Source: Otis tarda
Taxonomy: Eukaryota; Chordata; Aves; Otidiformes; Otididae
Assembly (NCBI GenBank): GCA_026413225.1
Contig: CM048557.1
Location: 3,534,001-3,598,000 of the forward strand
Direction of reading: 5' to 3'
DNA: 64,000 nucleotides
In this document: positions 12,801-25,000 of the stretch, piece after piece
How the letters are laid out: the number at the start of each line of letters is the position of its first letter
Position numbering within the stretch: the stretch's first letter is position 1
Translations under genes and position numbers: made by a program
The notes under the pieces: model-generated
Seen by the model: the letters and a program-made list of their open reading frames with translations, nothing else
Databases searched by the model: none
What the model was told of the DNA's origin: nothing

Positions 12801-13689
12801 CTGAACAACAGTATATGGGAAGAAGGCACATTAAAATTATATTTGAGAAATAGCTGAAAGACCAGTCCACTCACGGCAACATATAATTATCAAAGAATGA
12901 TCTAATTAATACATTAGATTATTCTGTATCATTAGGGAGGTTTTCACCAAGCTTCTCCTCTTACTCTTTGTTCAACATCTGCTGCAACAAGTTTGTGGCT
13001 GAGCACAGTGTTAGGGTAGCATCTCTAGTTCATACAACTGTTCTGGTTGCAAAAATCAGTTGCAGTAAGGATTTCTAGTAAATATTGTTGCGAAACTTTA
13101 GTACCTAGATTTTTGGAGAGTGCAATGGCAAGAAACCTGTACAACAGAGTTTTTTCTCTTCCTGCTTGAGTCCTAAAAATGCTAAATTCAATTCAACTTT
13201 CTTGTGTCTGATGAGCTGCCACACCAATAGCACTGGCAGTAGTTTTGCTACAACACATCAAAAGAACAAGACGGCCCCAGTAACCCATGAACATGTAGAA
13301 ATATCAACACTAGAGCTGCCCTATTCAATCTATGTTTAGGAATGCTTAGCAGCTGCTTGGACAATACAAAAATGAGATATTCACATGTACTGCCCCTGTC
13401 ACGATGCACATGATATGTCTCCTTTAAATTGTACCTTGCCAGGATCATTGACAGGAAGCACAGAGCTTCCAATACTTCTATTGCTCTGAAGATATTAATG
13501 AACCACAGATTACCTCAGAAACTTTCAGCAACCTGATCTCTTTCGTTGTGCCCTAATCACACAGAAGATCAAGGCCAAATCATTTACAAACACCACCTAC
13601 ACATGGGATTGAGGAAGATTTTGAAGGACTTCAGCACAAAATTACAGCATAAATCACCTTTGGTTCACTGGTGGAATTTCAAAGTATAT
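9881..13689. other. Intronic sequence, no supported feature
   Basis: AT-rich, with A-rich tracts near 9933-9951 and 10950-10990. Only short unrecognised open frames are present. Nothing matches a mobile element that I know. Confidence 0.6.
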
Positions 13690-14960
13690 TAATGGAAATG
13701 GCGCCCATGGCACACATGGCTTGAACCTGAATGGGACAACACATAAGGAGCTCTCCAAGCAGGTCAGCCCAGCAAGCAGACTACAGTAATCCTTGAAGTT
13801 TAAAGACAAGGAAAGGCTGAGTGCGTTGTGATCTTACCAGATTCAGATTATTATGTGAAGGGACACAATATTGGGTGTTTGACTAGCTTAGGAGAAGGTA
13901 AAGGCTGGGCAACAGAAATATTTTTGAGTAAGGATTGGTGCAGAAGAGATTTGTAAATGTGGGAATTGCCAAGGGGATCAGCTGTGAATTAGACATCTAA
14001 AGGCTCAAAATAATAAGAATGAGGAAGCTGAATGGGATGCTAATGTAGATTCAGCAGCTAAAGCAGCAGCAGACCTGGGACATACGAACTAAACAGAAAT
14101 GGCATTTACTAGAGCACAGCAGAAACAAAAGGAACAAGAAAGTAAATCAAAAGGAACAAGAAAGTAAATGGAGAAAGAAGAATTGCTAAATGCTCCTGAA
14201 AACCAGAAAAATACTCTTTAAGAGTGAAGGAAATAGCAATGTTGAAAGGTCCAGAAAGAGGTGTTAGGAAAGGGATCAAAAATTGTCTGAGATATGCAAC
14301 GAAGGGCAAGAACAAAGTCTAGTGATGTCTCTCCTGCAGCAGTGGGTTGTCAGACTGTGGATGTGATTACATGTAGATCACATACATTAGCTCCCCAAAA
14401 CAAGCTGGGGTAATGAAACTCCTTAGAAGTGACCAATTCCTTCTCAAAGTGGTTTGAAGCCTTTTCTATAAAACAACATACAGCAGCAGGGAGAGGAAAA
14501 AAAGCCCAACAGTATCAAGAAGTCTTGTGCCTCTGTGGGACTCTAGAAGTCTTGTTGACCCAGATAAAGGTCATCATTTCAGGGAGGAAGCGATTACAAC
14601 TATGCTTAAAGGATCAGGGATTAAGCAAAAGCTACACAGTCTGTATCTCCCTCAATCATCAGGACAAGGAGAGCATATGAATAGAACTATTAAAGGAGCA
14701 TTGTGAACAGCAGTAAGTATTAATGGAAAGGATTAACATGATAAATTACCCTTCATATCAGCAGCTTTAAGAAGCAGGCGTAGAGTAGGAACTGGAATCT
14801 AGCCCTACTAACTTTTAATTGGAACAAAAGTGCAGTTAATTAGATTCTTCACTTTGTTAGAGACTCTGAAAAGGAGATGTTTTAATATGGATAATTGAGA
14901 TATACCAAGTGTGATCGGAGATACAGGAGGAAATAGAGGAAGGGATCCAGCACCGCAGAG
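13690..14960 (+). pseudogene. Decayed endogenous retrovirus pol relic (RNase H to integrase)
   Basis: Short retroviral pol signatures appear in the right order but in different frames. An RNase H C-terminal block reads DSAAKAAAD at 14048. An integrase core block with FSKWFEAF lies at 14441. The integrase motif around PQSSGQGEHMNRTIKG lies near 14650 and is followed by a stop. These resemble class I (gammaretrovirus-like) ERVs. The core block and the later integrase block are in different frames, and stops are frequent, so the copy is dead. A 22-bp tandem duplication sits between RNase H and the integrase core (14127-14170). No gag, env or paired LTR was identified. The outer limits are estimates. 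It is antisense to SPON1. Confidence 0.75.
14127..14170. repeat. 22-bp tandem duplication
   Basis: Two adjacent copies beginning AAAAGGAACAAGAAAGTAAAT, differing at the last base. They lie inside the ERV pol relic and add to its disruption. Confidence 0.9.
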
Positions 14961-17900
14961 AGAAGCAGGAGTGCTCCTTCAGACATGTGCACGGGAAATA
15001 GCTGAATCAATTATGGTTTTGAGACTGACATCCAAGCAGAGCAATTTAAACTTTTCCAACAGTTAGTTTAGATTTCAAAATGGAACAAGGAAAACAAATC
15101 TCCTGATCATCAAGACAAAAACATAACATACACCTATCTGACTTTTTACAGCAGGCAGTCATTTGCTCCCACCAAACATTTTCTAAGAGACAAAAAATAC
15201 ATGCTTTGAAAATTAAAAACATGCAATTATCAGATACACTGATGCTGAGGGTGTTTTGTCCTGCAATCTTATGCTGCTGTTGTGAGATGATACTCTCTAT
15301 TGAGAGCTGAACAACCTACTGAAATCAATTACCAACTTCAGTTTCACTTAATCAGAAGAGAATCACTGCCTGAATTTCTTCTGATGCATGAGTAGCCACG
15401 AGAAAACTAGAAAATTATAAGGACAGCATTCAAAACTTTATTCTTGCTGAGCCAAGTTGCTTGCTGATAAAGACAATGCAATGTATCTGTGAAATTTGCC
15501 TCCTCATGAGTTTAGCATTATTTTATTTACTTGCCTGACTATATTTAGTACTTTGTGAGTAGAACTATGTCTGGCAGAAATACAGACTACTACTATAAAA
15601 CTGGCAGGAATGAAGAGCTATTTGTGTTTCTTCACTATATTGAAGATAAATGCCTGCTCATTAGTATTTGCTATCTAAGTTAACTCTGATGAACAAGAGA
15701 ATTTCTTTATGAACTGTCATGAAATGGTAGTACCTCAATACATGGCATCATCTCTGCAGTGTGGAACATTTTTGTATATGTTTTCTACACAAGTTCCTTG
15801 TCTTGTCATATATTTACTTCAGCAAACAATTGCAAGGCAATTGCGGCATGAGAGAGCACACCTTTTTTTCTATGTACAGAACAAGTATGTATATTCCATT
15901 TTCAGACGAATCTATGGGAAGAAGCATTATTATAGGCAAAATGCATTGTTGGTACATATTAAGGGTATCACCAGGCTACACGCACTGTCTGTGCAGTGAG
16001 CGAGTGTTAAGCTCATTATCCTCCTAACGAACAGAGCTGATCCCTTCTCTACTCTAGACACAGGCCCCTCTGTCTGCAAGCCTATCCTTTCTGCAGCAAC
16101 TGAAAACCCAGAAACCATTAAAGAAATCACGTGTGCTTTCTGGTGCATTGCAAGACTTTAAACGATATTCTGCTGAAGCAGTGAACTGACTGAGCAACAA
16201 ATCCATTTCATCAGCAAAGCACTGTAAAAAGCATTCACACTGCTGCTGTTCAGGTGGCGAAGATACTTAATGCATATCGAATGAAGCAGAAAAGATAGAA
16301 AAAGTGGGTACCTAATTACTGCAAGGAAAATAAAAGAATGGCCCATGCAATTATTGGTTGAATTTAATATTTCAATTCTTTCAACAAATCCCTTCCAAAA
16401 ATTGTCAGACCAGATAACTAGAAAGCCAACTCCTCAACAGTCAGTTTACAAGAAGAACAACTCCTCTTCTAGGTGGTTTTTTCCTTTCATAATTTCTAAA
16501 GAACTGCAACAACACATGTAGCTTCTCCTTTAAGGAAACAGAGCAGAATTGATTTTGTGGTGCTTCATATGGAAAAAAGAATCAAGATAAATACTGTGTT
16601 CAGGTTCTGAGACCCTTATTTATATAATACATCACTCTTAGAGAGTCTGCAGTTAATATATTTAAATCCACATGAGAATTTAAATACTATTCAATATAAG
16701 TCAGGATCTGACACTTTGTTAATTCAGTCATTTGCCTTTCACACTGAAATATAGCTGTGCTTGAAATTTTAACTGTAAAATGCTCTATGCAGAGCTGTTC
16801 TAGATTTTTGTGGACATGCAGTTCAGCAAATACTGAACTCAGTATGCTAGAAAAAATTTGCTAACGCAGAAAGTTTCATACAAAATAACACATCCAGTAT
16901 AGCTTCATAAATGTAACTGTGGGTTTACTTATAAAACCTCATAGAAACACAGTCTTGAAATACCTGAACAAATTCTATTAAGAAGGAGCAAATGACCAGT
17001 AAGATGTGTCATCTTTATGACTAATTTAAATCACACTTTGTAACATCTAAGAATTGACAAAGTGTTGTAGGATCGAGACCATACCCTGCTAATTTTGACT
17101 CTTTTGTCTGAGTCTAATGACATTTTGAATAACAGAGGATCTTGCCAAGATAGTCTAACCGCACATTTTATTAAAGCCTCCTAGTCACTAGGCACATACT
17201 GGATAAAATCATTGGTTACTAAAATTAAAAATGAACCACATGATGTTACTTAGCTCTTTCATTATCTCATTTAATCATTGCTGGACCCAATTTGCCCTTC
17301 ACTTCTTTTTGATGTGAAATGAGAATACTCATACTACAGTAAACAACATTATGTTTTTATGACAGTGAGCCTACTGTTGCCCTGGTTTTAATATATAGAG
17401 GAAAATATCTTTATCTGTAAACTGTAGAAAGAGTATAAAATTTTGATTAATAAATAAAATAGATATTGTAAAAATGTAGCATATACTACTTTAAAATAAT
17501 GCCTTCAGTTCCTGACATAAGACAAATCACTTCCTCAGCATGCATTACCATGCACTGAGAAAGCTTAATTTCAGTTCATGTGGTTATAAAAAAATGATTT
17601 AAAACATTCAGTAATAAAAATGAAAACACTTTTGATGTCATCAGTTGTGACTCTCCTTTATGTTTTGAAAGGAAATCAAATTACGACTATCATGATTATT
17701 TCTATTCCTTTCCTCTCTTTGTTTCCCCTCAAAAATTGACAATGGCATTGAAGTCAAATTAAACATCTGTTTGTAAAATAAACTGGAGTGCTACTGACAG
17801 CTGCTGCCGAATGGCAAATGTTCTACAGCTGCTGGGCTCCTAAATTAACAATGATTTTCATTTACAAACAGCAAACAAGAAAATTATGGAGTCTTTTTTT

Positions 17901-18404
17901 TTTTCATTCCACTACTTGAAATTTATGAAAATACAGACTCTACTAGAGAATTAGGCAGAAAGAAATCAGAGTTTACTGTTTTATTTCCCCACCTACTGGG
18001 AGCAAAATTCAGATAAAATCAGATTTCAGTGCAAGACACAGAGGACTTCCCTCCTTACATGTCTTAAATCTTTTTGCATTTCCTCTCCAGGATATGTAAA
18101 TAAGATATAATAATTCTTCTTTCTCTTTCTCCAACACAAATTTTGTCAATAAAAAAATACTATTGAATAAAAACTTTTACTGGATTTTTCATACATCTTT
18201 TTAGATTTGTAAATACTCAGGTACATCAAACTGGTAGATTATTTTCAATGTTTTATTTAAAATGCCTACACATTAGTTACTTCAGAACTAGATGGCAGGA
18301 TTTTTTAGACAACAATGTTCATACATTTAAAATGAATTTGGTTTCTCATATGTTTAGAATTCAGCTGGAACTCACTGAAGAGTTTCAAGTTCAGTGAGGT
18401 TAAG
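14961..18404. other. Intronic sequence, possible conserved patch
   Basis: Mostly AT-rich unique-looking DNA with unrecognised short open frames. The segment 17741-17885 is richer in mixed-composition words (CAGCTGCTG twice, ATTTACAAACAGC) and may be a conserved non-coding element; this is only an impression. Confidence 0.5.
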
Positions 18405-18960
18405 CATACATCAATATTTTCATTAATAACTTAAATGATGGAATAGAGAACAAGTTACTGACTGCAGACAGTATCAAGCTGCAGTTGCTTAAAATGCAAA
18501 ACAGTTAATAAATTTGAGGAATTCTGAAGAGTCAGTAATTAAATAACATTACACACAAAGTCCTAGTTTTAGATAAGAGTAATTATTTGCACGAAGACAG
18601 AATGGAAAAAAACAATGAGAGAAGTATTTGATAGTAGGATGAAAGAAGTCTAGGGGATCAGAAGTTGAACACAAGTAATTGTTATTCATTTAAGAAAAAC
18701 AGCAAACACTACAGTGGAAACACTTTCTCTATAGACTATGTGGAGTCATGTAAGGCATCTGTAGGATAACAATGCCCACTTTTGAGTACTACAATTCAAG
18801 GGTATGGATCATTTGGAGAAAGTTCAGACAAGACTAATTAGAACAATCAGATACCTAGAAGGGGAAAAAGACTGAAGTAGCCTAGAGAAAAGAAGACTAA
18901 AGGAAGACATGCATCGAAAAAGGGTTACAGCATCTGAGAATAAGGGGCATCAGAGGAATA
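18405..18960 (+). mobile_element. Very old CR1 LINE fragment
   Basis: A weak but collinear resemblance to CR1 ORF2 is visible. An FINDLNDGIENKLLT-like block follows 18418, equivalent to [14 protein letters not shown] in the young copy at 30.6 kb. A LEKVQTRLIRTIRYLE-like block follows about 18813, and REKRRLKEDM-like words follow near 18885. Many stops and indels are present, and the 3' terminal repeat is not recognisable. Limits are approximate. It is the most diverged of the longer CR1 copies here, and is antisense to SPON1. Confidence 0.65.
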
Positions 18961-20494
18961 ATTTTAGCAAAAGAGTAGCAATGATGTGTAAGTATTGGCA
19001 CCACTTCCACATGGGAACTGCCAAGCTCCACCTTTCAGAAGAACAGAGGTGGACAGAGGCAACTCAATCATAGTTCATCCTATTGTCACACTGCTGTTAG
19101 ACAGTGAAAGATGGGTATTTCACCAAAGTCCCTTGTAACATAATTTGCTATGGCTTGCCTATTTATCTTCAAGTTTTGGATCAAAAAGTAGAATTAGCAG
19201 AAAGTACTATACCTGACTTGCTACTTCATATGATTTTTCCAAGCGCACAATTTAAACACAGAGTAACTATCCTTAGAACAGTGTTGAGAATCTAGAAGGA
19301 CCAAGAAATTTGGGATGTATAAATTTTAAGAAATAAAAATTAAAGTTTTAAATACCCCATATGTCTTTGCTGAGTACCAAATGAGAATTGCAATCAACTT
19401 CTGATCAGTTCTGTGTTTGAATGTGTGTCAGCTGTTAACCTTAATAGTTAATCTTAATTGCAGTATTTCCCAAGAAAGTCTGGACAAAACACAATGACGA
19501 TCAAAAAGAGAACTGATATCAGTGTCTTATCATGAAGCATGTTGTACTTTTCTAATGCCTGCATTCCTACCCCACTTGCACATCAAAGGAAATAATTTTT
19601 TCTTTTTTTTTGTAAAATAGCTTGTTTTACAAAAATACAAGTATTTGTGCAAAATAATAATCATATGGACCAATCAGAGTAATTGCACATTACTTCCAGG
19701 TACCACAAAACGTGCCATAACATTGATTTTTCAAAAATATGAAATTATCGGAGGCATTTTAAAGGTACAGTGTGAAAGTTAAAAATATTATATTCTATAA
19801 TAAAGCCATAACTATATTCCCCCTACCACTAGAAGAAAGGCCATCATCCTCTCCTTACTCTTTTCTTAACATTGTTTTTCTATTGCTTTGCACTCCTCAA
19901 GGAATAAACCCGTCTTGCAGCAGCAAAACCATTAAGCTGCTTTGCAACACTACATCTTTGCAAACAAAACAGCATATGAATGAATCTAGCTAGATTTTAT
20001 AGGATTACTATATTAATTATGCTGTAAGAAAGATTATCTAGAAGGACACAAAATTACAGGAAAATCCATTTACAACACTTTCCAAATTCATGTGCTCCCA
20101 CTGTGAAGTTAAAGAAACAATACCAAATCTTTGAAGCGGATTTTTGTTTTAAATGTAGATGCATTTAGTCTGTAGATCCAGGGGGCTGCTACTGTAAATA
20201 TTAAAATGCAAATATGCATTTTTATAATCTAATATTAGAGCTGCTATAAATATAGAAGCTGTGTAGAAATGCAGGTTATTCTCGCTTCCTAATACAACTA
20301 AACTCTCCTTGGGTGTTTAGCCAAAAAAATGAAATGCAGGGCTGTAAGTTAGTTACACTACAAAGTTTAAATTTTTGTCTTATTTGCTTTGTAAAAAAAA
20401 AAAAAAAAGCTGGATGAAGAAAGCATTTACATTATTTTTAAGGAATTAGAATAGTGCAATACTAACATATAACCTTTTCTATCTTGCAGTGTTG
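18961..20494. other. Intronic sequence with one hairpin
   Basis: AT-rich. The only structured item noticed is the inverted repeat at 19607-19635. A homopolymer A tract lies near 20393-20408. Confidence 0.6.
19607..19635. repeat. 11-bp perfect inverted repeat, 7-nt loop
   Basis: Arms TTTTTGTAAAA and TTTTACAAAAA flank the loop TAGCTTG. It is AT-rich and could form a cruciform or RNA hairpin, but it is too short for a microRNA precursor. Confidence 0.85.
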
Positions 20495-20625
20495 TATAAA
20501 GAGTCTAGCTGCTTTTGAGAAAACAAAGGCACAGAAAAAGGAGTTGAGGTGTAGATGATAACTCAGTGTGAAAGACAGGAATGGACCCAGATCTACTCAC
20601 TTCCAATCGTACATCCCTAGCCATT
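20495..20625 (-). mobile_element. MIR SINE relic
   Basis: The plus strand shows a degraded reverse-complement MIR pattern: AACAAAGGCACAGAAA, later GACAGGAATGG and ACCCAGATCTACTCACTTCC. These correspond to the MIR core segments that on the sense strand read as the tRNA-derived box B and the CTCAGTTTCCTC region. It is old and diverged, and the limits are approximate. MIRs predate birds and mammals, so a relic here is plausible. Confidence 0.55.
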
Positions 20626-23600
20626 TAAAGCTGTGCACGTTTCTCTTACATCAACTCTCAAAGGTGAAGAATAGGGAAAAATGAGAGCAGGTCAAAAGTA
20701 TCACATACAGAAAATTAGTACTTTTTCTGTATGTCAAAGGTTGTATTTGTTCTAAGGACTGTTAGGACGTATTAGACAAATCTTAAATTGCTAACTTAAT
20801 TGTGTAGAAATACATGGAGTGTTTACATAAAATATTTTGTTTAATCTATGCACAAAGAAATATTAACCTATACTGCTATTACCTCTATCAAAAATGAAGC
20901 TCAGAAGCTACTGCAGTTGTGTGTAGTTAACTGGAAGATACAGATTTATACTTTTTTTAAACTATTATTAGAGGAATATGATCATTTCTCTGCATACAGA
21001 AGACTCATTAATTTTACTGGGAAAAATCAATATAGCTATTTATAATATGAGAACTGTTATCTTCCATTGTTCCATAAACAGCATATAATTGTTACTGAGA
21101 GCTCTTCCTTCGCAAGGCAGGCAGATTGTTCTCTATCTTTCCTTGGCAATTGCATTTAGTCATAATGGAAAGCTTTCAGTAAATGCTTTATAACTGTGCT
21201 CAATTGCTCCAGTATTGGTATTCTAATAAACAGTCAGGTAAAATTGTTGACATGTAAGTATCTGGACAATCACACAGGAAGACTGAAAGGATAAACAGAA
21301 AAGACTGAATAACAAGCTTCACATCCAATTCAAACAGGCAGGATTTTTTGGTTGTTTTTACACTTTGAATATTTAGAGGCATAAATTTATAGTGAAGTCC
21401 TCACAGCTTTTCAACTATGTACTAGTAGGTCATCAGCTTCAAAATAAACAATGTGATTTTTCTATAAGTACAAATCCATTAATCTGTTTTTCATTAAATA
21501 CAACACACAAGTATTCAGGAATCCTAAAAGAGCATCTAAAATAATCATATTGCACATTTTATAACAAACAAGATGCATTTAAAGAATACATCCCATATAA
21601 AGCATTTAAAGAAACATCCAATTGAGTATATGGAAAAAGACTTGAGCTATATATTACTCAGGTAAGTATCCTGACAAATCAAGGAAAATGCACATACTGG
21701 GGTAAGTACAGCCTAGCAAAGAAAAGAAAATGTTTTAGTGGTGAGAGCATCAGAGAAAAGCAAAGAATCTACTTATACTGTTTAATCACCTTAGTCTAAG
21801 AACCTGGAGAAGTTAAAACTTTGCCCTGCTTCTCTCTCTGTCACCTCATAAATACTGATGAGGAATTTAGGACTGAAAAGTAACACACAAATTTGTCAGC
21901 TGTAACTGTACATCATACTTTTTTCTTTATTTTTTTTTTTTTAAGTCTGACTCTGTGTTCATCTATCAGATGTTCCTTTCATATGACTGGCAATAATTTC
22001 AGAAGAAGCAGTGTAGCTTCCACCCATTTAAAGGAATCTGACTGATGCAGACCCACTCTGTGGCTCATTGACAACTGCAGCTTCTTTCTGGTAGCAGTAA
22101 ATTTGTGCAGCTTGTTTTTGTGATAGAGAATCATAATACCAACACTTTTAGTAAGAGAGATTAATTCTGAAATGCATTTCATTCTGACAATTTCAATTTG
22201 GCATTTCTGATAAACACTTGTCTTAATGTAGTGTTATTAAGTTGGTCATACATTAATTTACGCCCCACAGAGTTGCTCTTGTGTTTTGTGGGTTTTGTTA
22301 CCCAGATGTCTTGTGCTCTCTTTCTGGCTCAAGGACTCCCTGGTTGGATCTCATCATGAGTTTTGAGTGTAGAGAAGAGATTTGGCTGCATATCAAGACC
22401 GTTTCAGTATTTGTATGTAGTTTTGAACTCATGGGGTTTGTGACATTTGGTCCCTTTGCATTTGGTTCTTTTAGTCTTTCCAATATCACATTTCAGTGTG
22501 AGATGCCAAGCGACCTGAATATTATACTTGAAGTTACAAGAAATCAAGAAGTACATGTTCAAAAAGCTCTAGCTGGAGTTTATTTGCCCTCAGAGCTTTG
22601 AAGGCTCAAGAGCAAGAGGACTGCCAGAATCCACATGGAGGCTGGAAACTGAGTGTTATCTCCAAGGTGTAAACCCATGGACCAGTATTGAAGTTGTCCT
22701 TGTAGGTATGATAGCTTTGCTACAATAGCACAACTACTCAAGAGATTTTTTCAATATGTACTTGATATACTAAATTTATCGTAGCTTTTATTTGGAAGAC
22801 TGCAATTCTTTAAAATTCCTCTACTGTCTTTTGACTACATACAAACAAAACCCAAAGTAAATAAAATCATTAAGATAATTACATATGTAGAAAACCAATA
22901 AGTTTCACACTTTTCCTCAAAAAAAATATAAAACATTTCCCTGGAGATGGCTCAGAAAACATTTCCAGAAATGAACAGCAGAGACATTATGACAAATACA
23001 GTGGATGTCTGCAAGTACTAATGGTAATAAACACTATTTACAGATACTGGATTTTAATTTGTTGGTTGTTTAAGCATGGTATGTATAGCAGAAATAAATG
23101 ACTTGTCAGCAAGAACTTCTGTTACATTTACCACACAAGACGCATCCATTGCCTGAGAACTCAATTAATCCATGAGCCAATCGGAGAACTGTGGTTTCCT
23201 TTCTAAACGGTAAATTGAATATAACTTATCTGCATGTGGCTGTCATTTACTACGTTAACAATTAATCTCAGACTCTGTGAAAATCACCAAATGCTAAAGG
23301 AGGAAAAGATAATTACCATCTAGCAATACTTGACTCTTCATGAGATCTACACCAGCTGACAGATTTAATCAATTTGGATATTAACGAGATTCTTCCTACC
23401 ATGAAATTTTAATATATGACAAGCTAAGACAATTTACAAAATTCTCTTCACTCTTGTTTCATATTATGGAATTCTAAAAGTACTCGCAGAACATTATTTG
23501 TTTAATCCATTACACCAGTCAGGCCTTTACCTACCTGTAAATCTGGGGCTAAAAGCCGCCTAAAGAGGTGATTCTCCATCACCGCTAAGAAACTCTTAGT

Positions 23601-24359
23601 AAACATTTATTGCCTTTTTTTTGTCAATGGTGTAAACTAACTGAAACACATATTTAAGACTTTCTTTGTTAAACAGATAAATCTCCATTACATGTTTTTT
23701 TACAGAATTAAGCACGGTCTCTGAATATTAGCTCTCAGATATAAAAACTAAAAATTGCACATGTGCTGTTCTACTTTTGCTGAAAAGCAGAAGATGCTAA
23801 ACCAAGCATAACGGTCTACATGCAGGAAAAAAAGTTTAAAAAAATTAAAACAGTTTTCAGAATCACTTACACATAAATATTAAAACAGATTGACCAAGTC
23901 AGGGTTCAAATCCCTGAAAATTTCTCCACTTCCAAGCGATGATATAAATACCACCAGGCTCTGCCACTGCTCAGTTGTCTATATAATTAGGTTTTATATA
24001 AATTAGACATTGCAAAAATAATATAAATATTTCTCAAGAAAGTTTCAACAGTAGGTTTTCAAAGATGCTAGAAAGAAAATGCATTCTGAAGGACCCAGAT
24101 ATCTAGTAAATAAGCTTTAAAACAGAAACTTTTATCAGAAAATGAAGGAAATGAAATGACCTGGTCCTCCCGTATTGCCACATGGCACCTTAGCATTTGA
24201 TCTATCACAAGAAACACGGGAAAGTAAATAGGGATAGAAAAATTAAATGCTGCATTGTTGTCGTAGTGAACATGAAAACAAGTAGACTGCTCGTAGTATG
24301 ACAGCTCAGAGTGGTACAAATAAATATCTTTAACCACAGAAGCAAGAAAGAAATTGTTG
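20626..24359. other. Intronic sequence, no supported feature
   Basis: AT-rich. A 106-residue open frame at 22281-22601 has no recognised domain. A tRNA T-arm-like word occurs at 23900-23916 but without a cloverleaf. The donor-like word CAG|gtaagt near 21660 lacks a matching acceptor. Confidence 0.55.
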
Positions 24360-25000
24360 TAAGCACTTTCCTGCTCATGCTGATACTTGGGTAGCTTCTG
24401 GAGCTAGCACAGATCCCGAGGCAGCCAAGTGAATCCTTATTGCAAACTAAGATGCGAGTGCATTCTGTTGATTTATCTTTTTATAACAACTTTGTTTCAC
24501 CTAGCAGAACTTTCTATTCAAGTACCTAGAGCTGTGGTGAGGCTGGCTATGCTATCTGACAGCTGACAATTCATTCCATTTCTATTAGGTCATTCTAAAA
24601 ATCAAGGCGCTTAAAATTGTCTTGCAGCGTCTGGGGCCATCCCTGCAGTGATATGCTGTTTCTCCATTTCATCCATCTGCGGAAATCGTTTTAAGAGCTG
24701 GTATGCAGGAGTCTGTTTACCTTCCTTTAATCGGATTTAGCTGCACAGTGTTCCTAGCACACATCAGGCAAGTGGAAAGAGGGCTTAAAGCTTGAGGGTC
24801 TCCCAAGCAGTGTGTAACATCTAAGCAAAGTCTTCTCTCTCTGTCTCATGTCTTCAGGGGGACTCAAGCATAGGCTTAAACGTTTGGACAAACAGGGCCT
24901 CAACTACTGTTTGCATCCTGTAAGTACGTTCAGTGCGCTGGCAGTTTCAATAAAGAGTCTGGAAGGACTGGAATTTTACGCTATTTCACTGTCATCACTT
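24360..25000. other. Mixed-composition intronic patch, possible conserved element
   Basis: This patch is less AT-rich than its flanks and lacks repeats. It surrounds the candidate exon at 24858-24919. It could be a conserved regulatory or transcribed block, but no specific motif proves this. Confidence 0.3.
24858..24919 (+). ncRNA. Candidate plus-strand spliced exon (antisense to SPON1)
   Basis: A long pyrimidine tract (tcttctctctctgtctcatg) leads to the acceptor tcttcag. It is followed by 62 bp ending CATCCT|gtaagtacg, a strong donor. Acceptor and donor spaced like a small internal exon, in mixed-composition sequence, are unusual for this AT-rich intron. Two of three frames are open but too short to judge, so a non-coding antisense transcript is the likelier reading if it is real. 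It shares no similarity with any family that I recognise. It is entirely inferred from splice-site words, and chance is a serious alternative. Confidence 0.3.

Noticed and set aside
21655-21666. Strong donor word CAG|gtaagt on the plus strand
   Set aside because: No acceptor or pyrimidine tract at exon distance upstream; isolated donor words occur by chance.
22281-22601. 106-residue open frame
   Set aside because: No recognisable motif, no splice sites matching its ends, composition like the surrounding intron.
23900-23916. tRNA T-arm-like CAGGG-TTCAAAT-CCCTG
   Set aside because: A perfect T-arm, but no acceptor stem, D-arm or anticodon arm upstream. At most it is a SINE box B remnant.
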